DNA of 64,000 nucleotides from Mesorhizobium amorphae (GTDB lineage Bacteria > Pseudomonadota > Alphaproteobacteria > Rhizobiales > Rhizobiaceae). This document shows, in pieces, positions 43,737 to 53,688 of this stretch; position 1 is the first letter of the stretch; every line of letters starts with the position of its first letter. The position numbers and the translations under genes were made by a program. A model generated the notes under the pieces. That model ran no database searches. It was not told the DNA's origin and worked only from the letters and a program-made list of their open reading frames with translations. The stretch spans positions 1-64,000 of the forward strand of contig QFNI01000018.1 in the NCBI GenBank assembly GCA_003240775.1. Reading direction: 5' to 3'.

Positions 43737-44384
43737 ATGAGCACGAGCCGCGCACGGATCGCTGAGGCAGCGCCTCGAAGCCAGGCTTTGGCTCAGGCGA
43801 CCTATACGGAACTTGAGGCCGTTCCCGAGCACCTCGTTGCCGAGATCATCCATGGAGCGCTGACCACGCAGCCTCGCCCCTCACCTCGTCACGCGGCCGC
43901 CAGCAATGCGCTCTCGAGAGAATTGAGCAATCCGTTCCAGAAGGGCCGGGATGGCCCTGGGGGATGGATTTTCTTCGATGAGCCCGAGCTTCATCTGAAC
44001 GGTCACGTGGTGGTGCCGGACATCGCAGCCTGGCGGCGAGAGCGACTGCAGGCCTATCCGGAAGCGTTCTTTACGACCGCTCCCGACTGGCTCTGCGAGC
44101 TGCTGTCGCCATCCACCGAAGTGCGCGACCGCACGGTGAAGCGCGAAATCTACGCGGATGCCGGGGTGGGTCATCTCTGGCTGGTCGACCCCTGGCAGCA
44201 GATGCTGGAGGCGTTCGAGCTTCAAAATGGATCTTGGACGGTGCTCGGCGCCTGGAATGGGGCTGAGACGGTCAGCGTGCCACCCTTCGAAGCTATTTCT
44301 TTTTCGCTTGCCGACCTGTGGCCCTTGGACAAGCCGCTGGGCTTCGGCGAGAGTCCGCAGTCCCTTTACGCCGGAGACCGATAG
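43737..44384 (+). CDS. Uma2 family (DUF820) putative restriction-like nuclease
   Basis: 215 residues of the Uma2 family, PD-(D/E)XK-like proteins common in cyanobacteria and scattered elsewhere. The catalytic pattern is visible as VVVPDIAAWRRERL (about residues 96-109), LCELLSPSTEVRDR (about 121-134) and VKREIYADAGVGHLWLVDP (about 136-154). It sits between pdhB (28 bp upstream) and pdhC (directly abutting), on the same strand. Nothing links Uma2 to pyruvate metabolism, so this is likely a cargo gene that inserted without breaking the operon. Its activity is unproven in any organism. Confidence 0.85.
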   Translation: MSTSRARIAEAAPRSQALAQATYTELEAVPEHLVAEIIHGALTTQPRPSPRHAAASNALSRELSNPFQKGRDGPGGWIFFDEPELHLNGHVVVPDIAAWRRERLQAYPEAFFTTAPDWLCELLSPSTEVRDRTVKREIYADAGVGHLWLVDPWQQMLEAFELQNGSWTVLGAWNGAETVSVPPFEAISFSLADLWPLDKPLGFGESPQSLYAGDR

Positions 44385-45719
44385 ATGCCCATCAACATCA
44401 CAATGCCGGCGCTGTCTCCCACGATGGAGGAAGGCAACCTCGCCAAGTGGCTGGTCAAGGAAGGCGACACCGTTTCGGCCGGAGATGTGATCGCGGAGAT
44501 CGAGACCGACAAGGCAACCATGGAAGTGGAGGCCGTGGACGAGGGCACCGTTCAGAAGCTGGTGGTGCCAGCGGGCACCGAAGGCGTGAAGGTGAATGCG
44601 GTTATCGCGATCCTGGCCGCCGAAGGCGAGGACACGAGTGCCGCGCCCGCAGCAGAGGAGCCGAAGGCTGAAGCGCAGAAGCCTGCGGAGAAAGCGGCGG
44701 AGCCTGCGCCCAAGGCGGAGGCCGCAGCCCCCCCCGCGCCCAAGGCCGATGGCGCACGCATGTTCGCTTCCCCGCTCGCGCGGCGCATCGCCAAGGAAAA
44801 GGGCATCGATCTGACAGGCGTGACGGGTTCGGGCCCGCATGGGCGCATCGTGCTGGCCGATGTGGAGGGGGCAAAGGCGCAAGACGCCAAGCCCGCAGGC
44901 GCAACGAGGGCGGAGGCGCCTGCGCAGGCGCAGCCTGCTCCTGCCGCACAGGCCCCGGCACCCAAGCCGGCATCTGACGACGCGGTACGCAAGCTGTTCG
45001 CGGAAGGCTCGTTCGAGACGGTGCCGCACGACACCATGCGCAAGACGATCGCTCGGCGGCTCGTGGAGGCGAAGAGCACGATTCCGCATTTCTACCTTTC
45101 GGCCGACTGCCAGATCGACGCGCTTCTCGCACTGCGCAAGCAGCTCAACGACGCGGCCCCCACCCGCAAGGGAGAGAAGGGCGAGGAGCCGACCTACAAG
45201 CTTTCGGTCAACGACCTCGTGATCAAGGCGCTGGCGCTCGCGCTGCGCGACGTGCCGGACGCCAACGTCTCCTGGACGGAAAGCGCCATGCTGCGCCACA
45301 AACATGCCGATGTGGGCGTGGCCGTTTCCATTCCCGGTGGGCTGATCACGCCGATCGTGCGGCGGGCGGAGGAAAAGTCGCTGTCCGCCATCTCCAACGA
45401 GATGAAGGATCTGGCGGCCCGCGCGCGGGCGCGCAAGCTCAAGCCCGAGGAATTCCAGGGCGGCACGTCTGCCGTGTCCAATTTGGGCATGTTCGGGGTG
45501 AAGAACTTCTCCGCCGTGATCAACCCGCCGCATGCGACGATCCTGGCGGTCGGCGCGGGCGAGGAGCGGGCCGTCGTCAAGGATGGGCAGGTGGTGGTGG
45601 CCAACGTGATGTCGGTGACGCTTTCCACCGACCATCGCGCGGTCGACGGAGCGCTTGGTGCCGAGCTGCTCGCGGCCTTCCGCACCTATATCGAAAAGCC
45701 GATGAGCCTCCTGGTCTGA
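44385..45719 (+). CDS. pdhC: Pyruvate dehydrogenase E2 (dihydrolipoamide acetyltransferase)
   Basis: 444 residues. One lipoyl domain (1-80, K43 in ETDKATMEVEAVDEG), an Ala/Pro/Glu linker, a peripheral-subunit binding domain (about 123-160: FASPLARRIAKEKGIDLTGV) and the acyltransferase core (about 205-444) with the catalytic stretch STDHRAVDGALG near the C-terminus. It starts immediately after the Uma2 stop. Forms the core of the PDH complex. Confidence 0.97.
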   Translation: MPINITMPALSPTMEEGNLAKWLVKEGDTVSAGDVIAEIETDKATMEVEAVDEGTVQKLVVPAGTEGVKVNAVIAILAAEGEDTSAAPAAEEPKAEAQKPAEKAAEPAPKAEAAAPPAPKADGARMFASPLARRIAKEKGIDLTGVTGSGPHGRIVLADVEGAKAQDAKPAGATRAEAPAQAQPAPAAQAPAPKPASDDAVRKLFAEGSFETVPHDTMRKTIARRLVEAKSTIPHFYLSADCQIDALLALRKQLNDAAPTRKGEKGEEPTYKLSVNDLVIKALALALRDVPDANVSWTESAMLRHKHADVGVAVSIPGGLITPIVRRAEEKSLSAISNEMKDLAARARARKLKPEEFQGGTSAVSNLGMFGVKNFSAVINPPHATILAVGAGEERAVVKDGQVVVANVMSVTLSTDHRAVDGALGAELLAAFRTYIEKPMSLLV

Positions 45720-45723
45720 CCCG

Positions 45724-46362
45724 ATGACGCGCAACATCCTCTGCTACGGCGACTCTCTGACCTGGGGCTACAATGCGGAAGGCCCCGGGCGGCACCGGCT
45801 GGAAGATCGCTGGCCGAGCGTGCTGGAAGCCGAGTTGGGTCAGGGCTTCCACGTGATCGCCGACGGGCTCAACGGGCGCACCACGGTGTTCGAGGACGCG
45901 ATGGCGGGATGCGACCGGCATGGCGCGCGGCTCCTGCCGACCGCGCTTGAAACGCACAAGCCGCTCGATCTCGTGATCCTGTTTCTCGGCGCCAACGACA
46001 TGAAGCCCTGGACGGGCAGCAGCGCTCTCGCCTCGCGCTTCGGCATGGAGCGGCTGGTGGAGATCGTGCGCGGCCATCCCTACGGCTTCGGCTACGCCGT
46101 GCCCAAGGTGGTCATCGTCTCGCCGCCCGCACTCTGCGCGACGGATGACGTGGAGTTCGGCGAGATGTTTGCGGCGATCGAGGAGTCGGGGAAGCTGGCG
46201 GGCGCGTTCGCCCGGCTCGCCGGCCTCGTCGGCTGCGCCCATTTCGACGCAGGCAGCGTGGCGAAGACCACGCCGCTCGACGGCGTTCATCTCGACGCGG
46301 AAAACACGCGCGCGGTGGGCCGCGCGCTGGCGCCGGTGGTGCGCTCCCTCCTCGCCGACTGA
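45724..46362 (+). CDS. SGNH/GDSL-type hydrolase (arylesterase-like)
   Basis: 212 residues. Block I is YGDSLTWGYNAEG (about residues 8-20) with the nucleophile serine, block III LFLGANDMK (about 84-92) and block V DGVHLDAENTRAVG (about 186-199) with the catalytic Asp and His. No signal peptide, so it is cytoplasmic. It lies 4 bp after pdhC and 12 bp before lpdA. A thioesterase or deacylase role in the complex is possible but not shown; rhizobial operons of this kind often carry such a gene. Confidence 0.88.
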   Translation: MTRNILCYGDSLTWGYNAEGPGRHRLEDRWPSVLEAELGQGFHVIADGLNGRTTVFEDAMAGCDRHGARLLPTALETHKPLDLVILFLGANDMKPWTGSSALASRFGMERLVEIVRGHPYGFGYAVPKVVIVSPPALCATDDVEFGEMFAAIEESGKLAGAFARLAGLVGCAHFDAGSVAKTTPLDGVHLDAENTRAVGRALAPVVRSLLAD

Positions 46363-46374
46363 CAGGAGCCTTCC

Positions 46375-47820
<1,446 letters not shown>

Positions 47821-47950
47821 ACCGCGAAAACACTGCAGTTGTCCACAGCTTGCGCCGGAACGCTTGCATTTTTGGCGAGTTTATCCCGCGCGGCGGAATC
47901 CTTTTCTCGGCCCGTCCGCAAATGGTCTCTATTTCGGACGGAGAGGGAAA

Positions 47951-48205
47951 ATGGACGTAAACGGCGTGGGCTGGCTGGCAGCCATCATCATTGGCGGCTT
48001 GGCCGGCTGGCTCGCAGAGATGTTCATGCGCTCGAACATGGGCGTGTTGATGAACATCATTCTCGGCATCATCGGCGCGGTGCTGCTCAACGCGATCCTC
48101 GCGGCCATCGGCGTGTCGCTGGGCGTGGGCTGGATCGCCTACCTGATCACCGGCTTCATCGGTGCCTGTATCTTGATCGCGATCGCACGCGCCTTCCGAC
48201 GCTAG
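47951..48205 (+). CDS. GlsB/YeaQ/YmgE family stress-response membrane protein
   Basis: 84 residues, three membrane segments, of the transglycosylase-associated (PF04226-type) family: GWLAAIIIGGLAGWLAEMF (about residues 6-24) and NIILGIIGAVLLNAI (about 35-49). ATG at 47951 with GAGAGGG upstream. Members respond to envelope or acid stress but have no known mechanism. Confidence 0.88.
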   Translation: MDVNGVGWLAAIIIGGLAGWLAEMFMRSNMGVLMNIILGIIGAVLLNAILAAIGVSLGVGWIAYLITGFIGACILIAIARAFRR

Positions 48206-48226
48206 AACGCGCGCAGCCATTCGCTG

Positions 48227-48263
48227 AAGGCCGCCCCGCCATGCGCGGGGCGGCCTTTTTATT
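48227..48263 (+). terminator. Terminator after glsB-like gene
   Basis: A 12-bp stem, AAGGCCGCCCCG (48227-48238) with CGGGGCGGCCTT (48246-48257), a 7-nt loop and TTTTTATTT. It closes the pdh/lpd-glsB region and separates lipA. Confidence 0.9.
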
Positions 48264-48328
48264 TGTGCGTCCCGTCGTTACATTCCGAACACGCGCATCG
48301 AGACGCGCAGGAAATCCAAACGGGTAGA

Positions 48329-49291
48329 ATGGTCACCGTCCTCGACAGAACGCTCGCCGCCAAGCCGCGCCACCCGGAAAAGGCCCACAAGCCGGACCAG
48401 GAAGTGCTGCGCAAGCCGGACTGGATCCGGGTGCGCGCCCCGGTTTCTAAAGGCTATTCCGAGACGCGCGAGATCGTGCGCTCGCATGGGCTCGTCACCG
48501 TCTGCGAAGAGGCGGGCTGCCCCAATATCGGCGAGTGCTGGGACAAGAAGCACGCGACCTTCATGATCATGGGCGAGATCTGCACGCGGGCCTGCGCCTT
48601 CTGCAACGTCGCGACCGGCATCCCGACCGCGCTCGACCCGGGCGAGCCGCAAAGCGTGGCGGACGCGGTGGCGACCATGGGGCTCAGCCATGTGGTGATC
48701 ACCTCGGTCGACCGCGACGACCTCGATGACGGGGGCGCGGAGCATTTCGCGCAGGTGATCCGTGCCATCCGCAAAGCCGCGCCGGGTACCACCATCGAGA
48801 TCCTGACACCCGATTTCCTGCGCAAGGACGGCGCGCTCGAAGTGGTGGTCGCGGCGCGCCCCGACGTGTTCAACCACAATCTTGAGACCGTGCCCTCGAA
48901 CTACCTCACGGTGCGGCCCGGCGCGCGATACTTCCATTCGCTTCGGCTTCTGCAGCGCGTCAAGGAACTCGATCCGTCGATCTTCACCAAATCCGGGATC
49001 ATGGTGGGCCTGGGCGAAGAGCGCCACGAGGTCCTGCAACTCATGGACGATCTGCGCTCGGCCAATGTCGACTTCATGACCATCGGCCAATACCTCGCGC
49101 CCTCGCGCAAGCATCACCCGGTCAAGCGCTTCGTGACGCCCGACGAGTTCAAGTCGTTCGAGACGGTGGGCAAGACGAAGGGCTTCCTGCTGGTAGCATC
49201 CTCGCCGCTCACGCGCTCCTCGCACCATGCGGGCGAGGATTTCGCGAAGCTGCGCGCCGCGCGCGAAGCCATGCTCGCGCGGAGCCGCTAG
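48329..49291 (+). CDS. lipA: Lipoyl synthase
   Basis: 320 residues; radical-SAM enzyme that inserts two sulfurs into octanoyl-carrier domains, making the lipoyl groups on PdhB and PdhC (encoded just upstream) and other 2-oxoacid dehydrogenases. Auxiliary-cluster cysteines are in CEEAGCPNIGECW (about residues 61-73), the radical-SAM cluster in CTRACAFC (about 89-96) and the last ligand region is RSSHHAGEDF near residue 298. ATG at 48329; an extension from 48263 would overlap the upstream terminator. Confidence 0.97.
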   Translation: MVTVLDRTLAAKPRHPEKAHKPDQEVLRKPDWIRVRAPVSKGYSETREIVRSHGLVTVCEEAGCPNIGECWDKKHATFMIMGEICTRACAFCNVATGIPTALDPGEPQSVADAVATMGLSHVVITSVDRDDLDDGGAEHFAQVIRAIRKAAPGTTIEILTPDFLRKDGALEVVVAARPDVFNHNLETVPSNYLTVRPGARYFHSLRLLQRVKELDPSIFTKSGIMVGLGEERHEVLQLMDDLRSANVDFMTIGQYLAPSRKHHPVKRFVTPDEFKSFETVGKTKGFLLVASSPLTRSSHHAGEDFAKLRAAREAMLARSR

Positions 49292-49299
49292 ACCAGAGG

Positions 49300-49758
49300 A
49301 TGCCGCAATTCAGAACCGAACGGCGCGTGCGCTTCACGCCCGACCAGATGTTTGCGCTGGTGGCCGATGTCGAGCGCTATCCGGAGTTCCTGCCTCTTTG
49401 TGAAGCGCTGTCGGTGCGCTCGCGCCGCGAGCGAGACGGCCAGAGCGTGCTCACCGCCGAGATGACCGTGGGCTACATGGCGATCCGCGAATCCTTCACC
49501 ACGCAGGTGCATCTCAAGCCCGCCGAGCACGCGATCGACGCGAGCTACCTCGACGGTCCTTTCAAGAGCCTGCAGAGCCAGTGGCGTTTCGAGCCGCTGC
49601 CCGAGGGCGGGACTCTCGTGCGCTTTTTCGTGGACTACGAGTTCAAGAGCCGGATGCTGGGCGCCTTGATGGGCGCGATGTTCGATCGCGCCTTTCGCAA
49701 ATTCGCGGAAGCTTTCGAGAGCCGGGCTGAAAAGATCTACGGGCCGGCATCCGCCTGA
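49300..49758 (+). CDS. COQ10/RatA-type START domain protein (ubiquinone-binding)
   Basis: 152 residues of the polyketide cyclase/COQ10 family. Typical blocks are FTPDQMFALVADVERYPEFLPLCEA (about residues 12-36, given in part), the GPFKSLQSQWRFEP region at about 85 and VDYEFKSRMLGALMG near 110. In mitochondria COQ10 binds ubiquinone; the enterobacterial relative RatA was described as a ribosome-association toxin. Given lipA-COQ10 pairing across alphaproteobacteria I favour the quinone role. It ends 22 bp inside the convergent cinA-like gene. Confidence 0.9.
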   Translation: MPQFRTERRVRFTPDQMFALVADVERYPEFLPLCEALSVRSRRERDGQSVLTAEMTVGYMAIRESFTTQVHLKPAEHAIDASYLDGPFKSLQSQWRFEPLPEGGTLVRFFVDYEFKSRMLGALMGAMFDRAFRKFAEAFESRAEKIYGPASA

Positions 49759-50234
49759 AGGCGGACAAGGCCGGCGAGCAGCATTCCCAGCGCTTCCTCG
49801 GTCGCGGCCTCGCGGATGGCTTCGCGCGAACGGTCTTGCCACAAGCGCTCGTGGCAATCGAACACGCCGCCCGCATCTGCTGCTGCAAACCAGACGAGGC
49901 CGACCGGCTTTTCGGCACTGCCGCCGCCGGGGCCCGCGATGCCGGTGATGGCGACGGACACGGCCGCGTGCGAATGGGAGAGCGCGCCAAGCGCCATGGC
50001 CTGGGCTGTCTCGCGGGAAACTGCGCCGTGTGCTGCGATGGTTTCTGCGGGCACGCCGATCATCTCGATCTTGGCTTCGTTGGAATAGGTCACGAAACCC
50101 CGGTCGAGCGCGGCCGAGGAGCCCGGCAGATCGGTGATGCGGGCCGCTATCATGCCGCCCGTGCAGGATTCGGCGGTCGCGACCCGCGCGCCCGTCGCGA
50201 TGCAGGCGGCGAGAACCTCTGATGCGCGGCTCAT
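49737..50234 (-). CDS. CinA-family protein (nicotinamide-nucleotide amidase, PncC-like)
   Basis: 165 residues, only the CinA C-terminal domain. The hallmark ESCTGGMIAARITDLPGSS (about residues 22-40) and GFVTYSNEAKIEMIGV (about 46-61) fit PncC/YgaD, which deamidates NMN in pyridine-nucleotide recycling. ATG at 50234 overlaps the ispDF stop by 4 bp, so it is co-translated with ispDF. Confidence 0.92.
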   Translation of the reverse strand: MSRASEVLAACIATGARVATAESCTGGMIAARITDLPGSSAALDRGFVTYSNEAKIEMIGVPAETIAAHGAVSRETAQAMALGALSHSHAAVSVAITGIAGPGGGSAEKPVGLVWFAAADAGGVFDCHERLWQDRSREAIREAATEEALGMLLAGLVRLQADAGP

Positions 50235-51439
50235 GCGGGAAGCTGCCCGGGGTAGACGACACTGACGGTGGCGAGCGCAGCGATGCCTTCCTCGCGGCCG
50301 ACAAAGCCCATGCGCTCGTTGGTGGTGGCCTTGACCGAGACGCGCTCAGTGGAAATCCCGAGCATCTCTGAGAGCGCGCGCGTCATGGCATCGCGATGGG
50401 GCCCGACCTTGGGAGCTTCTGCGATAATGGTGATGTCGGCATTGGCGATGCGGCCGCCGCGCGCGCGAACGAGCGACACAGCATGCTCCACGAAACGGCG
50501 CGAGGCCGCGCCCTTCCACTGCGGGTCGGAGGGTGGAAAATGCGTGCCGATGTCGCCCTGGCCGCAAGTGGCGAGCAGCGCGTCGGTAAGCGCATGGAGG
50601 GGTGCGTCGGCGTCGGAATGGCCGGACAGGCGGCGGTCGAAGGGGATGGCCACGCCGCAGAGCGTGACGTGGTCGCCCGGCTCGAAGGAGTGGACATCAT
50701 AGCCGGTGCCGGTGCGGACATCGGGGAAGTCGTTTGCCTGCAAGATCTTCTCCGCAATCGCTAGGTCGCGCGCCCAGGTGAGCTTGATGTTGTCGGGGCT
50801 GCCGGCCACGAGGCGCACAGGGAGCCCTGCCCATTCGGCTATCGCCGCGTCGTCCGTGAAATCCCGCCGATTGTCGCCGGCTGCCCGACGGTGAGCGTCG
50901 AGGATGGGCGCGAAGGGGAAGCCCTGGGGGGTCTGGGCCGCCCAGAGCCCGGCCCGTGGAACGGTTTGCTCGATCGTTCCGTCTTTTGTTTCGCGCTTGA
51001 GCGTGTCGGCGATCGGCATCGCGGCGATGGCGCCCGTGCGGGTGTCGAGGCCCGCTATCACGCGAGCGATCAGATCGGGGTCGGAGAAAGGCCGGGCGCC
51101 ATCCTGGATCAGGACGGCCGTGGGCGCGTCGGCGGTCAGCGCTTCGAGCCCGCGCAAGACGGATGCCTGCCGTGTCTCGCCGCCTTCCACCACGCGCACG
51201 CTAGGGCCGAGCGGGCCGCAGGCGGCGGCGAGCAACGCGTGGTCATCAGGGTGGATCACCAGCACGATCGGTCCAATGGCAGGAGTGGCCTCGAAATTCG
51301 CGAGCGTTCGTGCGATCACGGCTTGGCCCGCAAGCGTGCGATATTGCTTGGGGCCATCGGCCGCTCCTGCGCGCGCACCGCGGCCGGCGGCGACGATGAC
51401 GGCGGCGATCTCCGGCTTCTGCGGGGACGAATGCTTCAT
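50231..51439 (-). CDS. ispDF: Bifunctional 2-C-methyl-D-erythritol 4-phosphate cytidylyltransferase / 2,4-cyclodiphosphate synthase
   Basis: 402 residues, a fusion of two non-consecutive steps of the MEP isoprenoid pathway. IspD (about 1-235): AAVIVAAGRGARAGA, then DGPKQYR (about 12-34) and QDGARPF (about 112-118). IspF (about 242-402): GYDVHSF (about 247-253) and SGHSDADAPLHALTDALL (about 276-293) with the metal ligands, and EAPKVGPH near 350. The fusion is a known trait of many alphaproteobacteria and epsilonproteobacteria. ATG at 51439; a GTG at 51460 is an alternative. Divergent from dusB. Confidence 0.95.
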   Translation of the reverse strand: MKHSSPQKPEIAAVIVAAGRGARAGAADGPKQYRTLAGQAVIARTLANFEATPAIGPIVLVIHPDDHALLAAACGPLGPSVRVVEGGETRQASVLRGLEALTADAPTAVLIQDGARPFSDPDLIARVIAGLDTRTGAIAAMPIADTLKRETKDGTIEQTVPRAGLWAAQTPQGFPFAPILDAHRRAAGDNRRDFTDDAAIAEWAGLPVRLVAGSPDNIKLTWARDLAIAEKILQANDFPDVRTGTGYDVHSFEPGDHVTLCGVAIPFDRRLSGHSDADAPLHALTDALLATCGQGDIGTHFPPSDPQWKGAASRRFVEHAVSLVRARGGRIANADITIIAEAPKVGPHRDAMTRALSEMLGISTERVSVKATTNERMGFVGREEGIAALATVSVVYPGQLPA

Positions 51440-51525
51440 GTGGACGGGCAATAGCGGCACATCAGCGACTTGGCTATCAGCGGAAACGCGAGGCTGAGCG
51501 AAGTTGGCTGTTCAAGTCGTAAGCA

Positions 51526-51559
51526 GGTGCTTCCGCTGCACCCTTTTTAAGCATATAAG
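51526..51559 (+). promoter_or_regulatory. Promoter and overlapping palindrome of dusB-ntrBC
   Basis: TTCCGC (51531-51536), a 17-nt spacer and TATAAG (51554-51559) form a good sigma70-type promoter. The expected start of transcription falls at about 51566, the A of the dusB ATG. A palindrome GGTGC-N7-GCACC (51526-51542) spans the -35 box and is a candidate operator. Neither has been tested. Confidence 0.55.
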
Positions 51560-51565
51560 CGCGCC

Positions 51566-52555
51566 ATGCTCGACCAACCGCTCACCATCGGCAAGCTGGA
51601 ATTGCGCAACCGCGTGTTTCTCGCGCCCATGTCCGGCGTGACCGACGAGCCATTCCGCTTGCGCGCGCACCAAGCCGGCGCCGGGTTGGTCGTGACCGAG
51701 ATGGTGGCAAGCGGCGAACTCGTGAAGGAGCGCGGCGACAGCCGGCTGCGCGCCCGGCGGCCCGACATTCCCGTGCATATGGTTCAGCTTGCCGGCCGGG
51801 AGGCCAAGGCCTTGGGCGAGGCTGCGCGGATCGCGGTGGGCGAGGGGGCCGATATCGTCGACATCAACATGGGCTGCCCGGCCAAGAAGGTGACGGGCGG
51901 CTATTGTGGCTCGGCGCTGATGCGCGACCCCGACCATGCGATCGGGCTGGTGGAGGCCGTCGTTGCGGCGGCAGCGCCCACCCCCGTTACGGTGAAAATG
52001 CGGCTCGGCTGGGACACGTGCTCGATCAACGCCCCATTGGTAGCCAGGCGCGCGGAGGAGGCGGGCGCGCGGATGATCACCGTGCACGGCCGCACGCGCG
52101 AGCAGTTCTACGAAGGCCAAGCCGATTGGGACGCCATCCGCGCTGTGCGCGACGCCATCACGGTGCCGCTCGTGGTGAACGGCGACATCGTCTCGGAGGC
52201 TTCGGCACGCGAAGCGCTGGCGCGCTCGGGCGCGGATGCGGTGATGGTGGGGCGGGGCTCCTATGGCGCGCCGTGGCTGCCCGGAGGGCTGGCGCAGGGC
52301 ACGGATATGGCACCACGGCCCGAGGCGCTCGCGCCTTACGTTATCGAGCATTACGAGGCGATGCTCCTGTTTCATGGTCGCGAGCGGGGCCTGCGTCAGG
52401 CGCGCAAGCACCTCGGCTGGTATCTCGACCGCTGGGCGCCGCATTGCGCGCCCGAGGCGCGGCGCACCGTCATGACATCGCTCGAACCCGCCCGCGTGAT
52501 CGAGGCGATGGCGGACGCTTTCGAGAACAATCCCCAGCTGAGGCAGGCGGCATGA
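51566..52555 (+). CDS. dusB: tRNA-dihydrouridine synthase DusB (NifR3-like)
   Basis: 329-residue FMN enzyme that reduces uridines in the tRNA D-loop. Motifs: LAPMSGVTDEPFR (about residues 18-30), DINMGCPAKKVTGGYCGSALM (about 96-116, given in part, with catalytic cysteine C-G-S) and VNGDIVS (about 203) plus GRGSYGAPW (about 227-235). It heads the dusB-ntrB-ntrC operon, the old nifR3 locus, whose regulation in diazotrophs is coupled to nitrogen control. No Shine-Dalgarno is visible before the ATG. The stop overlaps ntrB by 4 bp. Confidence 0.93.
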   Translation: MLDQPLTIGKLELRNRVFLAPMSGVTDEPFRLRAHQAGAGLVVTEMVASGELVKERGDSRLRARRPDIPVHMVQLAGREAKALGEAARIAVGEGADIVDINMGCPAKKVTGGYCGSALMRDPDHAIGLVEAVVAAAAPTPVTVKMRLGWDTCSINAPLVARRAEEAGARMITVHGRTREQFYEGQADWDAIRAVRDAITVPLVVNGDIVSEASAREALARSGADAVMVGRGSYGAPWLPGGLAQGTDMAPRPEALAPYVIEHYEAMLLFHGRERGLRQARKHLGWYLDRWAPHCAPEARRTVMTSLEPARVIEAMADAFENNPQLRQAA

Positions 52556-53688
52556 CCCCGAACGGCAGGCCCGGTGGCGAGGACGCGGCGCAGATCGTGC
52601 TGAACACGATCCGCCGCCCCGTGGTGATGATCGACGCGGGCGGCACGGTGTCCTTCGCCAATGCCGATGCGGAGGACTTCTTCCGCGCGAGCGCGTCGGT
52701 TCTGGCGCGCACCACGCTCGACAAGCTCGTGCCTTTCGGCAGCCCCATGCTGACCTTGGTCGACCAGGTGCGCGAGCGCTCGGCGCCCGTCAACGAGCAC
52801 CGCGTGGACGTGTCCTCGCCGCGGCTCGGCATCGAAAAGGTGGTGGACATCTATGCTGCGCCCGTGCCCGAGCTGCCAGGCTCGATCGTGCTCATGTTGC
52901 AGGAGCGCTCGATGGCGGAGAAGATCGACCGCCAGATGACGCACAGGTCGGCCGCGCGCTCGGTGACGGGCCTGGCGGCCATGCTGGCGCACGAGATCAA
53001 GAACCCGCTTTCCGGCATCAGGGGTGCCGCGCAACTGCTCGAGAGCACCGTGTCCGACGAGGACCGGGCGCTGACCCAGCTGATCCGCGACGAGACCGAC
53101 CGGATCGTGGGCCTCGTGGACCGCATGGAGGTGTTTTCCGACGAGCGGCCGGTGGAGCGGTTTCCCGTCAACATCCATCTCGTGCTCGACCATGTGAAGG
53201 CCATCGCGCGCAACGGATTCGCGCGCAACATTCGCTTCGAGGAGAGCTACGATCCCTCGCTGCCGCCCGTGAACGGCAACCGCGACCAGCTGGTGCAGGT
53301 GCTGCTCAACCTCGTGAAGAACGCGGCCGAAGCCATCGGCGACCGCGAGGACGGGGTGATCACGCTGCATACGGCGTTTCGGGCGGGGATGCGCGTTTCC
53401 GTGCCGGGTACGCAGGCGCGGGTGTCGCTGCCGCTCGAATTCTGCGTCGAAGACAATGGCGGGGGCGTGCCGGACGATCTGCTGCCGATCCTGTTCGATC
53501 CCTTCATCACCACCAAGCCCAACGGCTCGGGGCTGGGGCTGGCGCTGGTCGCCAAGATCGTGGGCGAGCACGGCGGCATCATCGAGTGCGATTCGACGGG
53601 ACGCGGCACGGTGTTCCGCGTTCTGATGCCCGCCTGGAAGGACGAGAGCGAGCCCAAGAAGGGCGAGAAGGGGAAGAAGCTCGCATGA
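52552..53688 (+). CDS. ntrB: Nitrogen-regulation sensor histidine kinase NtrB
   Basis: 378 residues, soluble. A PAS domain (about 15-120) senses the cell state with PII proteins; the phospho-acceptor is H147 in LAHEIKNPLSG, the N box is NLVKNAAEAIGD (about 252-263) and the G box region DNGGGVPDD with GSGLGLALVAKIV (about 303-340). The charged tail (EPKKGEKGKK) is unusual but harmless. It phosphorylates NtrC under nitrogen limitation. Four-bp overlaps with dusB and ntrC make translation coupled. Confidence 0.96.
   Translation: MTPNGRPGGEDAAQIVLNTIRRPVVMIDAGGTVSFANADAEDFFRASASVLARTTLDKLVPFGSPMLTLVDQVRERSAPVNEHRVDVSSPRLGIEKVVDIYAAPVPELPGSIVLMLQERSMAEKIDRQMTHRSAARSVTGLAAMLAHEIKNPLSGIRGAAQLLESTVSDEDRALTQLIRDETDRIVGLVDRMEVFSDERPVERFPVNIHLVLDHVKAIARNGFARNIRFEESYDPSLPPVNGNRDQLVQVLLNLVKNAAEAIGDREDGVITLHTAFRAGMRVSVPGTQARVSLPLEFCVEDNGGGVPDDLLPILFDPFITTKPNGSGLGLALVAKIVGEHGGIIECDSTGRGTVFRVLMPAWKDESEPKKGEKGKKLA

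Noticed and set aside
51526..51542. GGTGC-N7-GCACC as an NtrC binding site
   Set aside because: The NtrC consensus has the half-sites in the opposite order (GCAC...GTGC), so I list it only as an unassigned palindrome.
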